DNA of 64,000 nt from Victivallis lenta (GCF_009695545.1 NZ_VUNS01000023.1:1-64000), one strand, 5' to 3'; counted from the stretch's first letter, positions 7,341-15,510 are shown. The notes: a model not told the origin generated them from the sequence alone. Program-made: numbers and translations.

Positions 7341-7355
7341 CAGAGGAGAGTTCCC

Positions 7356-7634
7356 ATGCGATTGCCCGTAGCGGAAGACAGGAATTGTTTTACGACAAGG
7401 CTCAAGTACAGACTTGAACCGAAGAAGCTGGCTCAACAGCGGTTTGACTCCTGGTGGAAAAGTGAGGAACCATATCGAATGCAGAGAAGTGTAATTACCA
7501 GTATCAATGGGTTTTATCTGATCCACCGCATGGTAATGATTCCTTACCCGCCTCCGATATGGTTTGCCAAGTCGAAACTGCGTCCCGATCAGATCGCATA
7601 CCTTGAGAAACGCAGAACGGAAGCTGCTGAATGA
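7356..7634 (+). CDS. Small basic protein, unknown
   Basis: A 92-aa basic protein, 16 bases after the secreted repeat protein, with AGAGGAG upstream of ATG. It contains LAQQRFDSWWKSEEPY and ends in a charged helix. No family is recognised. It is the last gene of the plus-strand small-gene run and is followed at once by a terminator hairpin shared with the convergent gene. Confidence 0.6.
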   Translation: MRLPVAEDRNCFTTRLKYRLEPKKLAQQRFDSWWKSEEPYRMQRSVITSINGFYLIHRMVMIPYPPPIWFAKSKLRPDQIAYLEKRRTEAAE

Positions 7635-7658
7635 ATCAAAAAAAGATCACTCTGTCAA

Positions 7659-7685
7659 CCGGGACACTCACAACGAGTGCCCCGG
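7659..7685. terminator. Bidirectional terminator-like hairpin
   Basis: CCGGGACACTC (7659-7669) pairs with GAGTGCCCCGG (7675-7685) except for one central A-C mismatch, with a five-base loop. An A-run (7638-7644) precedes it, giving a U-run for minus-strand transcripts. It lies between the convergent genes ending at 7634 and 7692. Confidence 0.6.
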
Positions 7686-7691
7686 TCTGGT

Positions 7692-8003
7692 TTATGCTTT
7701 GAACCGCAGATGACACTTGGGGCAGTGGTACAATCCGATCACGTTTTCATCAATCAGCTTGCCAGCCTGAGCACCGAGCAGACCTCCGGAGGTGACACCC
7801 CAGAGGAGATTCAGGATTCCTCCGGCAACAGCACCGATGGTCGTGCCGACAACTCCCAACGCACTTCCGGCACGGGCACCGCGAACCATGCCGACAATCA
7901 CAACGGCCCCTCCTGCGGTAATCCCAGTTGCGGTTCCAACCGTACTGGCACGATGAAGCGGGTTCGCAATCGATGCACAATTCGGACAAAAGACTTTCGC
8001 CAT
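7692..8003 (-). CDS. Glycine-zipper membrane protein with split zinc ribbon
   Basis: A 103-aa protein starting at ATG 8003 with GAAGGAG eight bases upstream. CPNC at residues 6-9 and CPKC near 95-98 flank a long glycine/alanine-rich hydrophobic region with GxxxG spacing, as in glycine-zipper membrane proteins. The two cysteine pairs at opposite ends could come together to bind one zinc, holding the hydrophobic hairpin. Function unknown. It is downstream of the DUF932 gene on the same strand, separated by 116 bases with a hairpin. Confidence 0.7.
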   Translation of the reverse strand: MAKVFCPNCASIANPLHRASTVGTATGITAGGAVVIVGMVRGARAGSALGVVGTTIGAVAGGILNLLWGVTSGGLLGAQAGKLIDENVIGLYHCPKCHLRFKA

Positions 8004-8064
8004 AGTAACGACTCCTTCTTTCAGTTGATAAAACCGGCGACCGAAGCCGCCGGGGTGCGAGGTA

Positions 8065-8093
8065 CTCTGTCGTTTGCACCACTTCCGACAGAG
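8065..8093 (-). promoter_or_regulatory. Intergenic hairpin between DUF932 gene and zinc-ribbon gene
   Basis: CTCTGTCG (8065-8072) and CGACAGAG (8086-8093) form a perfect 8-bp stem with a 13-base loop. No U-run follows on the minus strand. It could reduce read-through or mark an RNA processing site between the two co-directional genes. Confidence 0.4.
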
Positions 8094-8119
8094 GGCCTGC
8101 CAGGGTGAATACCCGTGGA

Positions 8120-8845
8120 CTACTTCCACAGTTCCGCCGGTTTGCCGTCCAGTCCGAACAGTCGGGTCAGACTGCGGTAGCACTGGTCGGCACGGGCGGG
8201 ACTGTACTTCTTGGCGGTTTCGGTGAAGGCGTTCAACAGACTCCACCGGGTCGGTTCCGCAAACTCCTCGTGCCGGGGATGTTTGAATTCATTCCAGACG
8301 GTCAGAATATCGCATGACGGAATCGCCTGACGTTCCGCCGCCACCACCAGCGAAGCACGAACTTCATCATCATTGAGTTCATCGATCTTCAACTCCTCTG
8401 CTACATTTTCCAAGGTTAAAAACTCCAGTTCAAGAGAGTTTACCGCCTCCAGAACCAGGCCGTTCAGTTCGATCCGGGAGGTGTGGCGACGCTTCAATAT
8501 CGTACTACCTCCAAACATGAGATTTGAACAGACTCTGACACTCAACCCGGCACTCAATCCGAGCGCCAGCGTGCGGTCATGACTGTTGCGGATGCCGATG
8601 CAGCGGCTCCACTCCGTGCTCGACGTGCGGTTGATCCGCATCACGCCGAACATCCGCTGACCGTCCCGGGCGAGACCGTACTGCTCCTCCAAAATCTGCC
8701 AGTTGTGTGCCTTGACCACCTCCGTCACCGCGTCGATCACGTCGCTGTGCGGAACCGGTTTCCAGCTCGCGGTAGCGGTCGGTGTCGGAACCAGCGCGAT
8801 CTCATCGCGTCCGACGAACTTCCCCTCACTCATCATCAATCCCAT
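8120..8845 (-). CDS. DUF932 family protein
   Basis: A 241-aa protein starting at ATG 8845 (AGGAG nine bases upstream). It matches the pattern of the DUF932 / phage-plasmid-like protein family: an N-terminal VPTPTATASWKPVPHSDVI segment, a central GIRNSHDRTLALGL and SVCSNL-type strand (here RVCSNLMFGG), and a helical C-terminus. Members are found on plasmids, phages and integrative elements, usually with RecB-like nucleases and ssDNA proteins; biochemical function is not established. Here a RecB-like nuclease gene lies 1 kb away on the same strand. Confidence 0.85.
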   Translation of the reverse strand: MGLMMSEGKFVGRDEIALVPTPTATASWKPVPHSDVIDAVTEVVKAHNWQILEEQYGLARDGQRMFGVMRINRTSSTEWSRCIGIRNSHDRTLALGLSAGLSVRVCSNLMFGGSTILKRRHTSRIELNGLVLEAVNSLELEFLTLENVAEELKIDELNDDEVRASLVVAAERQAIPSCDILTVWNEFKHPRHEEFAEPTRWSLLNAFTETAKKYSPARADQCYRSLTRLFGLDGKPAELWK

Positions 8846-8863
8846 AATCTTTTGCTCCTGTTG

Positions 8864-8891
8864 TTGTTTTTTGTTAAAATGATTGTATATT
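8864..8891 (+). promoter_or_regulatory. Promoter of the antitoxin/zeta operon
   Basis: TTGTTT (8864-8869), a 16-base spacer and TATATT (8886-8891). The antitoxin start follows at 8915 behind AGGAGG. The -35 box lies within the leader of the divergent DUF932 gene. The same pair of boxes and spacing recurs at 11124-11151. Confidence 0.6.
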
Positions 8892-8914
8892 AGAGGAAAC
8901 AGGAGGGATACGCC

Positions 8915-9151
8915 ATGAGTCCGACAAAAATCACCGAAGTAACTTTGCCGAATGGAGTAACCGTTCCTGTCGTTTCTGCCGTGGAAACAGATGATGCCAC
9001 CACAGAAACCTTGCGAAATGTTGCCGCGAAAGCCGGTTCTCATGCGGTTGAAAACGCCTTGTCGCGCGGCGTGTCCGTTACTGTCGCCAAAGCAGACAAG
9101 ATTGTAACAATCCATCCGGACGGCAGCGAAAGCGTCATCGGAGCGCTGTAG
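8915..9151 (+). CDS. Probable antitoxin of zeta-type kinase
   Basis: A 78-aa protein with a strong site (AGGAGG, eight bases before ATG), four bases upstream of the zeta-type gene. The C-terminus has a lysine-then-hydrophobic pattern (VAKADKIVTIHPDGSESVI), typical of the small proteins that precede zeta-like AAA kinases in many bacteria and end in DG..xxI. It is not the helical epsilon antitoxin of Gram-positive plasmids. Assignment rests mainly on position and on this tail. Confidence 0.65.
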   Translation: MSPTKITEVTLPNGVTVPVVSAVETDDATTETLRNVAAKAGSHAVENALSRGVSVTVAKADKIVTIHPDGSESVIGAL

Positions 9152-9155
9152 ACCG

Positions 9156-9878
9156 ATGACTCCGCGCCTGAGAATGCTTGCCGGTCCCAATGGCTCAGGC
9201 AAATCGACTCTTGCTGCCCAGCTGAGTTCAGATTATGCCGTCAATCTCTATCGCTTTGTGAATGCGGATCTGCTCTTTGCCGAAGTGGTGCAAAGCCATC
9301 GGACGGCCTGTCCGTTTTCAATCGACAATGCCGAACTCGTGGAGTTCGTTGCCCAGTCAACCTATCCCCGAGAATATAAACGACCCTTTGAATCGGGGGA
9401 GATTTACATTGACGAAGAAGATTACCTGCACTTTTCTGCGAACGGCATCAATTCCTATTCCGTAGCAATCGTCGCAGACTTCTTCAAAGAGCAATACTTG
9501 AAACACCGGATCAGTTTTTCTTTTGAAACGGTGTTTTCACATCCTGCCAAGATCGATATCCTCAGACGGGCACAGGCAGCCGGATTTAAGACCTACATGT
9601 ACTTCGTTGCGACCGAGAATCCCGTGATCAACGTAAACCGGATCAAGGAACGGGTCGCTCTGGGAGGACATGATGTTCCGGAAGAGAAAACCCGGTCGCG
9701 ATATTTGCGCTGCATGGAACAAGTCCGTTATGCTTTGCCATATTTAAACCGGGCCTACTTTTTCGACAACTCAACGCAACAGTCGCTTTATCTGGCGGAG
9801 TACGAATCGGAGGTCGGCTTCTCTCTGCATTCAGAGCTCCTGCCATCCTGGTTCAGACGCTTCGTGCTGGGTGAATAG
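9156..9878 (+). CDS. Zeta toxin family kinase
   Basis: A 240-aa P-loop kinase. GPNGSGKST (10-18) is the Walker A, followed by VNADLLFA, SFETVFSH in the middle, and ERVALGGHDVPEEKTRSRY, the arginine-rich lid typical of the zeta family. Zeta toxins phosphorylate UDP-N-acetyl-hexosamines (shown for PezT/zeta), blocking cell-wall precursor synthesis; related chromosomal proteins may act on other targets. It is coupled to the small gene four bases upstream, as a toxin-antitoxin pair would be, and could stabilise the element. Its 3' end overlaps the end of the convergent nuclease gene by 91 bases. Confidence 0.85.
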   Translation: MTPRLRMLAGPNGSGKSTLAAQLSSDYAVNLYRFVNADLLFAEVVQSHRTACPFSIDNAELVEFVAQSTYPREYKRPFESGEIYIDEEDYLHFSANGINSYSVAIVADFFKEQYLKHRISFSFETVFSHPAKIDILRRAQAAGFKTYMYFVATENPVINVNRIKERVALGGHDVPEEKTRSRYLRCMEQVRYALPYLNRAYFFDNSTQQSLYLAEYESEVGFSLHSELLPSWFRRFVLGE

Positions 9879-10678
9879 ACCAAAGTCGAATGCCAGGATT
9901 TGCAACGCTCCCGATACGGACACTCCGCACAGGCGAAGCTCGTTTCGTTCGGCAGAAACACGCCCTTGTCCACCGCGTCCTGCACCCGCGCCGCCAGCGA
10001 CTCGAACCGCCGGAACGCGGCTTCATCGCGGCAGGTGTAGTGCGTTTCGCAGACCGGATTCTTCGCCTTGATGATCACGTCGAACCGGAAGAGCGGCGTC
10101 GTGCCGTTCAGTTTCTCGTAGGCATAGCTGAACACGGTCGCCTGTAAGTCACGATCGGCTTTCCTGGCGGGCCAGCGGCTCGCGGAAGTTTTCCAGTCCA
10201 CGATGCAGACATCCCGCCCGTCCTGCACGAGAAAATCCCATTCGCCAATCAGCGGCTTTTTGAGTCCAGGGACATTGATTTTGAACGCCTGCGCGACGCC
10301 TTTGATCGTGTAGAAGTCCGACCAGTTCGCGAGCGCGGCATCGAGCATCCGGGTTGCCAGCGCGATCATCGAATCGAAATTCTCCCCCTCCTTGTAGATC
10401 AGGTTCGGTGCGATTTCGGTTTCGATCTGGAACGACTCCGCAAAGAGGTTGACGATCTCCTCCCTGGTCAGCGAACTCCCCATCAGGCACTCCCATGCCT
10501 GCGCGGTCAAGGCCGCGTGAAACGCCTTGCCGAACGGGAGGCAGATCGAAGTCCGCTCGATCTCCGGCTGCTCCACATAACGGTAGAAGTATTGCAGCTG
10601 ACAGACGTTGAGGTAGGTGTTCAACGCCGAATAGGACCAGTGCGGTTCCTGCCGCAGTTCATCGATGGTCGCCATCAT
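9788..10678 (-). CDS. RecB-like PD-(D/E)XK nuclease
   Basis: A 296-aa protein. The start ATG overlaps the stop of the upstream gene (ATGA), so the two are translationally coupled. WSYSALNTYLNVCQLQYFYRY-like opening, GKAFHAAL near 53-60, a core GEWDFLVQDGRDVCIVDWKT (D...D-W-K) and a C-terminal cluster CAECPYRERC give the pattern of the PDDEXK_1 / Cas4-RecB family with a 4Fe-4S cysteine set. It probably resects or cleaves DNA for the element's replication or recombination. The last 91 bases overlap the convergent zeta gene, so the exact C-terminal tail may be dispensable. Confidence 0.88.
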   Translation of the reverse strand: MMATIDELRQEPHWSYSALNTYLNVCQLQYFYRYVEQPEIERTSICLPFGKAFHAALTAQAWECLMGSSLTREEIVNLFAESFQIETEIAPNLIYKEGENFDSMIALATRMLDAALANWSDFYTIKGVAQAFKINVPGLKKPLIGEWDFLVQDGRDVCIVDWKTSASRWPARKADRDLQATVFSYAYEKLNGTTPLFRFDVIIKAKNPVCETHYTCRDEAAFRRFESLAARVQDAVDKGVFLPNETSFACAECPYRERCKSWHSTLVYSPSTKRLNQDGRSSECREKPTSDSYSAR

Positions 10679-11106
10679 GCCGCCCTCCAGCTGTTGATGA
10701 GTTCCGAACACTGTCGCTTGCTCAGCTGCCGCACATCCGGCACACCATGTTGCGCGGCGATCTGCTGCGGAGTCACTCCGCGCTGCCGGGCGAGATCGAG
10801 CAGATACGAGAGCTGTTTCGAACTCGCCGGAACGTCGTTCTGACGACCCGCTGCCCGGTTGCCCTGCGGCGCGGTTTTGCGCTCTTCTGCGGCGGGATAC
10901 CCCTCATGATTGCGGGGCACATTTTCGTGAAGTTCTGCTTCGACCGAGTTCCGTACGAGGTCGAAGGTTTCATGAATCCGGGTTTGCAGCTGATCCTGAG
11001 TGAGCCCGTCCGGAAGTTCGACCTCGACCGAAGCGTGATAGCTCTGACTCGAATACTCTTCTCCGGCGGGAACCTTCTTGGAATACGACGCATTGAGTTT
11101 CAACAT
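10675..11106 (-). CDS. Conserved element protein coupled to the RecB-like nuclease
   Basis: A 143-aa protein from ATG 11106 with AGGAGG nine bases upstream. The N-terminal half (MLKLNASYSKKVPAGEEYSS, then HASVEVELPDGLT) looks like a beta-rich domain seen in phage and plasmid proteins. The middle is a low-complexity linker rich in E, N and R. The C-terminus (SSKQLSYLLDLARQRGVTP) resembles the small helical domain at the ends of element-borne RecT/nuclease-associated proteins. It may load or guide the nuclease encoded by the overlapping downstream gene. Function is not established. Confidence 0.75.
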   Translation of the reverse strand: MLKLNASYSKKVPAGEEYSSQSYHASVEVELPDGLTQDQLQTRIHETFDLVRNSVEAELHENVPRNHEGYPAAEERKTAPQGNRAAGRQNDVPASSKQLSYLLDLARQRGVTPQQIAAQHGVPDVRQLSKRQCSELINSWRAA

Positions 11107-11123
11107 AATACAGATCCTCCTTC

Positions 11124-11151
11124 TTGTTTTTCCAGAAAAATCAGCTATATT
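11124..11151 (+). promoter_or_regulatory. Promoter of the nucleotidyltransferase operon
   Basis: TTGTTT (11124-11129), 16-base spacer, TATATT (11146-11151), identical boxes and spacing to the promoter at 8864-8891. The first start codon follows at 11182. The -35 overlaps the leader of the divergent gene at 11106. Confidence 0.55.
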
Positions 11152-11181
11152 TAGAATGCAAAGAGAAAGCGGCAGATCATC

Positions 11182-11370
11182 ATGGATATTCGAGAACAGA
11201 AAATACGGCTTTGGCTGGAACATCCACCGGTTATGAAGTTTCCGGAGCCGTGCAATCTGCCCCCGTTTTCCAAGCAGTCCTTCCGAAACTACGAGGAAAT
11301 GAACGCCTGGAAACGGGAATATCTGAAGCGGATCGCCGCTCAAGGGGGAATCAAATGGAAGAACTCCTGA
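11182..11370 (+). CDS. Small protein upstream of nucleotidyltransferase
   Basis: A 62-aa protein, rich in W, P, R and K, with EMNAWKREYLKRI near the C-terminus. Its last 16 bases overlap the nucleotidyltransferase gene in another frame, a sign of translational coupling. No clear ribosome site. It may be a small partner of the transferase. No family recognised. Confidence 0.6.
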   Translation: MDIREQKIRLWLEHPPVMKFPEPCNLPPFSKQSFRNYEEMNAWKREYLKRIAAQGGIKWKNS

Positions 11371-11807
11371 AAAAGCTGAATGACGCCGGTGTCCGTTATG
11401 TGGTGATCGGCGGTCAGGCGATGCTTCAGGAAGGGATGCCCCGATTCACGCTGGACTGGGATCTTTTCATTCCCCCATTCGATCAGGCCAATTTCGACAA
11501 GCTCAACGCCGCTCTGGCCAACGAGCTGGATATGAGCGTGGAACCGCTGGATGTTCAGACCGGAGACGGGTTTGTACAAACCTTTCAAACCTCCGGCGGG
11601 ATCCTCCAGTTCCATCTGTCGCCGCCGGGCCTGCCCAAGTTCTCCACAGTGGAAGCGCGGGCGGTTGTCCACGAGTTTCACGGCGTGCCGGTAAAATACC
11701 TCTGTCTGGACGACCTCCTGAGTTCAAAACTGGCGGTGGAACGCGACAAGGATTCCGACGACATTCTGTTTCTGACCATTAAGAAACAGAGTCAGCAGAA
11801 CGGTTAA
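11355..11807 (+). CDS. Nucleotidyltransferase-fold protein (MNT/AbiEii-like)
   Basis: A 150-aa protein. VVIGGQAML (17-25) and TLDWDLFI (32-39, Asp34 and Asp36) form the G-G...D-x-D active-site pattern of the DNA polymerase beta-like nucleotidyltransferase fold, followed by VKYLCLDDLLSSKLAVERDKDSDD, the conserved helix that often carries a third acidic residue and a lysine. Members of this kind act as toxins or antitoxins (MntA, AbiEii) or transfer nucleotides to RNA or proteins. The partner, if any, would be the overlapping upstream gene. Its stop overlaps the stop of the convergent beta clamp gene (TTAA). Confidence 0.8.
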   Translation: MEELLKKLNDAGVRYVVIGGQAMLQEGMPRFTLDWDLFIPPFDQANFDKLNAALANELDMSVEPLDVQTGDGFVQTFQTSGGILQFHLSPPGLPKFSTVEARAVVHEFHGVPVKYLCLDDLLSSKLAVERDKDSDDILFLTIKKQSQQNG

Positions 11808-13081
11808 ATCGCCATCTTGATCCGTTCGATGGCGCGCTTGGCGAGGATGAAGTCCCGCTCTTTCTGCTTCTGCTTCAAAACGGCTTCCTTGACCTTGCGG
11901 GTCAGAACGCCGGTTTCGTCGAGCAACAGCTTGAGCTTGCCGCGCAGTTCGTCGATGCCGTGATTCAGCTCCTCCATCGGGTCGGGAGTTTCGTTCGCGG
12001 ACTCCCGGCGGGAGTCGGTTTCTTTGATTTCGTTCGTTTCCATTTTGTTTGCCTCCTGGTTGGGTTGTGGATTGGATTTGGGACTAAGGTGAATCGGCAT
12101 CGCAACGTAACAGCCGGCGCCGCCCTCGGCCACGACCGGCATCCGCCCGTCCGAATGGGCGCGGAACTTCGTGTAACACTGCTGAAGCATCCGCAGCAGG
12201 ATGTACTTGTTGAGTACCAGCACCGCCCGCGGCTGAACGCCCAGAAATTCCGTTTCCGTTTCGAACGACATCTCGGGAGTATCGACCGGAATAAACGTCA
12301 CGCCATGCGGCGTCACATTGAGTTCGATTCCGTGGAACGGCTCATGGTCGGGAACCGTTTTCAGGAACGCAATGATCCGTTCCGGCTCGAAGAATTCCAG
12401 CGAATAATCCAAAGCGTTGCCGGACGGAATCACCTGCTTCCAGGCGGGAAATTTCCCGGAGAGCGCTTTCCCCTGCCACAGAAAGCCGCCAATCTCGATC
12501 CGGAAGAGCCGTTTGTTGCACCGATTCCAGAGGTGGAGTACACCGGGAGCGGCGGGCTTCGCAGTCAACAACGCGAGCGGAAACGGCAGCGTAACCTCCT
12601 CCGGAACCGCCAGCGGACAAGGAAGATGCAGCAGCTCTCTGCCGTTCGTCACAGTGATGCCCTCCGGTGAAAGGTTGACGCCCCGCAGAATGAGCCGCAC
12701 ACCATCGCGATCCGTAACCGGAGCCGCCAGTGCAAGCAACTCCCCGAACGTGGCCGGAAGCTCGACTTTGACCGCCTCCTCGGGGACAACCTCCAGCTCC
12801 GGCCATTCAAGCGGCTTCCCCGTAATCTCGACCTCGCCACCCCGCGTGGAACGGATCAGCTCCCGCAACGCCCGATACTCGACCGCGAAATCGACCGCCT
12901 CAGCAACCTCACACTCCACACTTACTGCAACACACTCCACGCCGTCAGTCGCCATGAGCCGCAACCGTTCTCCATCCCCGACAAAGCGAACCGACCGCAC
13001 CACCTCCACCGGCGAAGTCTGCGCCACAACCTTCCCGAGCACCTTCAACGCCTCCAGCAACACACTCTTTTTGATCTTCAT
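11804..13081 (-). CDS. DNA polymerase III beta clamp homologue with extra C-terminal region
   Basis: A 425-aa protein from ATG 13081 (GGAGG eight bases upstream). The first ~340 residues follow the DnaN sliding-clamp pattern: LLEALKVLGKVVAQ, RSVRFVGDGERLRLMATDGVECVAV, and later FPLALL, KFPAWKQVIP, and the M-P-V-x(7)-Y segment near the end of domain III. About 85 additional residues follow, charged and probably coiled-coil (ETNEIKETDSRRESANETPD then ELRGKLKLLL...). Host clamps lack this tail. The element thus encodes its own clamp, which could recruit host or element polymerase, or act as a decoy. The C-terminal extension may recruit an element-specific partner. Confidence 0.85.
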   Translation of the reverse strand: MKIKKSVLLEALKVLGKVVAQTSPVEVVRSVRFVGDGERLRLMATDGVECVAVSVECEVAEAVDFAVEYRALRELIRSTRGGEVEITGKPLEWPELEVVPEEAVKVELPATFGELLALAAPVTDRDGVRLILRGVNLSPEGITVTNGRELLHLPCPLAVPEEVTLPFPLALLTAKPAAPGVLHLWNRCNKRLFRIEIGGFLWQGKALSGKFPAWKQVIPSGNALDYSLEFFEPERIIAFLKTVPDHEPFHGIELNVTPHGVTFIPVDTPEMSFETETEFLGVQPRAVLVLNKYILLRMLQQCYTKFRAHSDGRMPVVAEGGAGCYVAMPIHLSPKSNPQPNQEANKMETNEIKETDSRRESANETPDPMEELNHGIDELRGKLKLLLDETGVLTRKVKEAVLKQKQKERDFILAKRAIERIKMAI

Positions 13082-13109
13082 CTTCACCACCTCCATGCGA
13101 TTAAAACCA

Positions 13110-13147
13110 ATCAGCCCCGCCGGTCCGCAAGGACCGACAGGGCTGAT
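13110..13147 (-). promoter_or_regulatory. Two-tier hairpin in the leader of the beta clamp gene
   Basis: On the minus strand ATCAGCCC pairs with GGGCTGAT (outer 8 bp) and CGGTCC with GGACCG (inner 6 bp), separated by an internal loop and closed by a tetraloop. It ends 28 bases before the start codon and is followed by TGGTTTTAATC, a short U-rich stretch. This could be an attenuator or an operator-like palindrome controlling clamp synthesis. Upstream, TATATA near 13191-13196 on the minus strand is a possible -10. Confidence 0.55.
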
Positions 13148-13421
13148 CACTCATTCAGGCCGTTATTTTAGCCTGCCATCACAATGGTTATATATAGACG
13201 AAATCAGTTTGAACTGCACAACACGGAAAGGCATAAAAGTGATTTTCTGTTCGGGAAATTACTAAATACAATAGCATACATCTTCCCCAAAGGTTGTATT
13301 CCAGAATAAGTTGTGTTATTTTACCAGTAAAACAATATCCGGCGGGGGGAGTACAAGATTTGCGTAGGACTCGTTGCTCTCCCTATCAATATGGAAATTA
13401 AGTAAGGGAATCATAAAGATC

Positions 13422-15509
13422 ATGGCCAATTCACATAAAGAGATCGTCAATTTCATCTGGGGAATCTGCAATCTTCTGCGAGGTCCTTATAAGCGTAATG
13501 AATATCGCAAAGTAATTCTACCGCTGACTGTTCTGCGTCGCTTTGATTTGACGCTGGCGCCAACCAAAGCGAAAGTGCTCGAAGCTTTTCCGCAATTAAA
13601 AGGGAAATCGGAATCCATCATTATGGCCCAATTGAAAACGATCACCAATGTGCCGTTTTACAATCTGTCGCGCATGACGTTTCAATCCCTGCTGGATGAT
13701 CCGAACAACCTTGCTCCGAACCTGAACAGCTACATCAATGCATTTTCGCCCAACATTCGGAATATTTTTGAGCGGTTTGAGTTTGGAACGCAAGTAAACA
13801 AAATGGCGGAAAAAAATCTGCTTTATCAAGTTTTGAAAAAATTTGCCTCCAATGAAATCGACTTGTCACCGCAAACAGTGAGCAATATGGAAATGGGGCG
13901 GGTGTTTGAGGAACTGATCCGGATTGGAGCGGAACAGGCCAATGAAGAGGCCGGAGAACACTTCACCCCGCGCGAAGTAATCCGCCTGATGGTAAATCTG
14001 CTTCTGGCACCGGAAGAAGATTTGCGGCGCAGTCATGTGGTAAAAACCATTTATGACCCGGCCTGCGGAACTGGAGGGATGCTTTCCACGGCGGAAGAGT
14101 ATATCAAAAGCCTCAATAATGAGGCAATGCCGCAACTCTACGGGCAGGACTGGAATGATGACGCCTACGCAGTCTGTCTCTCGGACATGTTGATCAAGGG
14201 AGAAAACGGCGACAACATTAAACTGGGCTGTACCTTCGAGCATGACGGATTCCAAAATATGAAATTCGACTACATGCTTGCAAATCCGCCGTTTGGTGTA
14301 GAGTGGAAACAGCAGGAGCATTTCATCAAAAGCGAAGCCGAACATCTGGGCTTCGACGGACGTTTCGGAACGGGACTGCCGCGAATCAATGATGGAGCCT
14401 TGCTCTTTCTACAGCACATGATTTCCAAAATGGTTCCGGCGGAAAAGGGCGGAAGCCGACTGGGAATCGTCTTCAACGGTTCACCGCTCTTCACCGGAGA
14501 TGCAGGGAGCGGGGAATCCAATATCCGACAGTGGATCATCGAGAACGACTGGCTGGAGGCGATTGTCGCCTTGCCTGATCAATTGTTTTACAACACTGGA
14601 ATCTCAACTTACATCTGGATTTTGACCAATCGTAAAATCCCGCAGCGGCAAGGGAAAATCCAGTTGATTGATGCACGCAATTTCTGGAACAAAATGCCAA
14701 AAAGTCTGGGGAACAAACGTCATCTGCTCGGCGACGAGTTCAATGAGGAACGTAAAGAATACCCTCATATCCAGCAGATCACCCGGATTTACGGGGAGTT
14801 TCAGGACAATCAGACTTTCACCACCGAATGTGACGGCAAACCCTGGACGGGGATTGTATCGAAGATTTTCGACAATGAATATTTCGGTTATCGGAAGATT
14901 ACGGTGGAACGCCCATTGCGATTGAATTTTGCGGCGCCCCCGGAGCGAATTGCCCGGCTTGAAGAAATTACAGCATTCCAGAAGCTGGCAAGCAGCACGA
15001 AAAAGAATCCGAAACAACATTCCGAGGAGATTGAGGCGGGGAAAAAACGGCAGGAGGAAATCCGAACTTTCCTGCGTGATCTGGGGAAAGCAACCGGGGA
15101 GACCATCTATCGTGACCGCAAAGAGTTTCTGACTCAGATGAAATCTCTGGACAAGGCTTCCGGAATCCGGTTGAGTGCTCCGGAACTGAAAGCGATTTTG
15201 AGTGCGCTTGGCGAACGAGATGAAACGGCGGAAATCTGCCGGGATGCAAAAGGGAATCCGGAGCCGGACGCAGAGCTGCGCGATACAGAAAATGTGCCGT
15301 TAACTCAGGACTATCACGATTATTTCGCGGCTGAGGTTCTGCCGCATGTACCGGATGCCTGGATCGATGAAAGCAAGACGAAGATCGGCTACGAAATCCC
15401 GTTGAATCGCCTGTTTTACCAATATACTCCCCCCCGTGACCTGACTGTCATTGAGGAAGAAATCAAAGAGCTGGAAGAAGAAATTTTGACGCTTCTGGAG
15501 GAGAAATAA
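13422..15509 (+). CDS. hsdM: Type I restriction-modification DNA methyltransferase subunit
   Basis: A 695-aa M subunit. An N-terminal helical HsdM_N domain (1-140) is followed by the methylase: VFEELIR...EHFTPREVIRLM (161-190), motif I DPACGTGGM (212-220) that binds AdoMet, and motif IV NPPF (288-291) for N6-adenine methylation. The C-terminal ~200 residues are longer than in EcoKI-type HsdM and end in a coiled coil (EEEIKELEEEILTLLEE), probably for docking to HsdS. Start chosen at ATG 13422; a TTG at 13374 in frame adds 16 unlikely residues. It opens a five-gene operon and is followed two bases later by a KAP NTPase gene. Confidence 0.95.
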   Translation: MANSHKEIVNFIWGICNLLRGPYKRNEYRKVILPLTVLRRFDLTLAPTKAKVLEAFPQLKGKSESIIMAQLKTITNVPFYNLSRMTFQSLLDDPNNLAPNLNSYINAFSPNIRNIFERFEFGTQVNKMAEKNLLYQVLKKFASNEIDLSPQTVSNMEMGRVFEELIRIGAEQANEEAGEHFTPREVIRLMVNLLLAPEEDLRRSHVVKTIYDPACGTGGMLSTAEEYIKSLNNEAMPQLYGQDWNDDAYAVCLSDMLIKGENGDNIKLGCTFEHDGFQNMKFDYMLANPPFGVEWKQQEHFIKSEAEHLGFDGRFGTGLPRINDGALLFLQHMISKMVPAEKGGSRLGIVFNGSPLFTGDAGSGESNIRQWIIENDWLEAIVALPDQLFYNTGISTYIWILTNRKIPQRQGKIQLIDARNFWNKMPKSLGNKRHLLGDEFNEERKEYPHIQQITRIYGEFQDNQTFTTECDGKPWTGIVSKIFDNEYFGYRKITVERPLRLNFAAPPERIARLEEITAFQKLASSTKKNPKQHSEEIEAGKKRQEEIRTFLRDLGKATGETIYRDRKEFLTQMKSLDKASGIRLSAPELKAILSALGERDETAEICRDAKGNPEPDAELRDTENVPLTQDYHDYFAAEVLPHVPDAWIDESKTKIGYEIPLNRLFYQYTPPRDLTVIEEEIKELEEEILTLLEEK

Positions 15510-15510
15510 A

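Noticed and set aside
13319-13332. TTTTAC-CA-GTAAAA inverted repeat before hsdM as an operator
   Set aside because: Only six-base arms in AT-rich DNA with a two-base spacer; likely chance.
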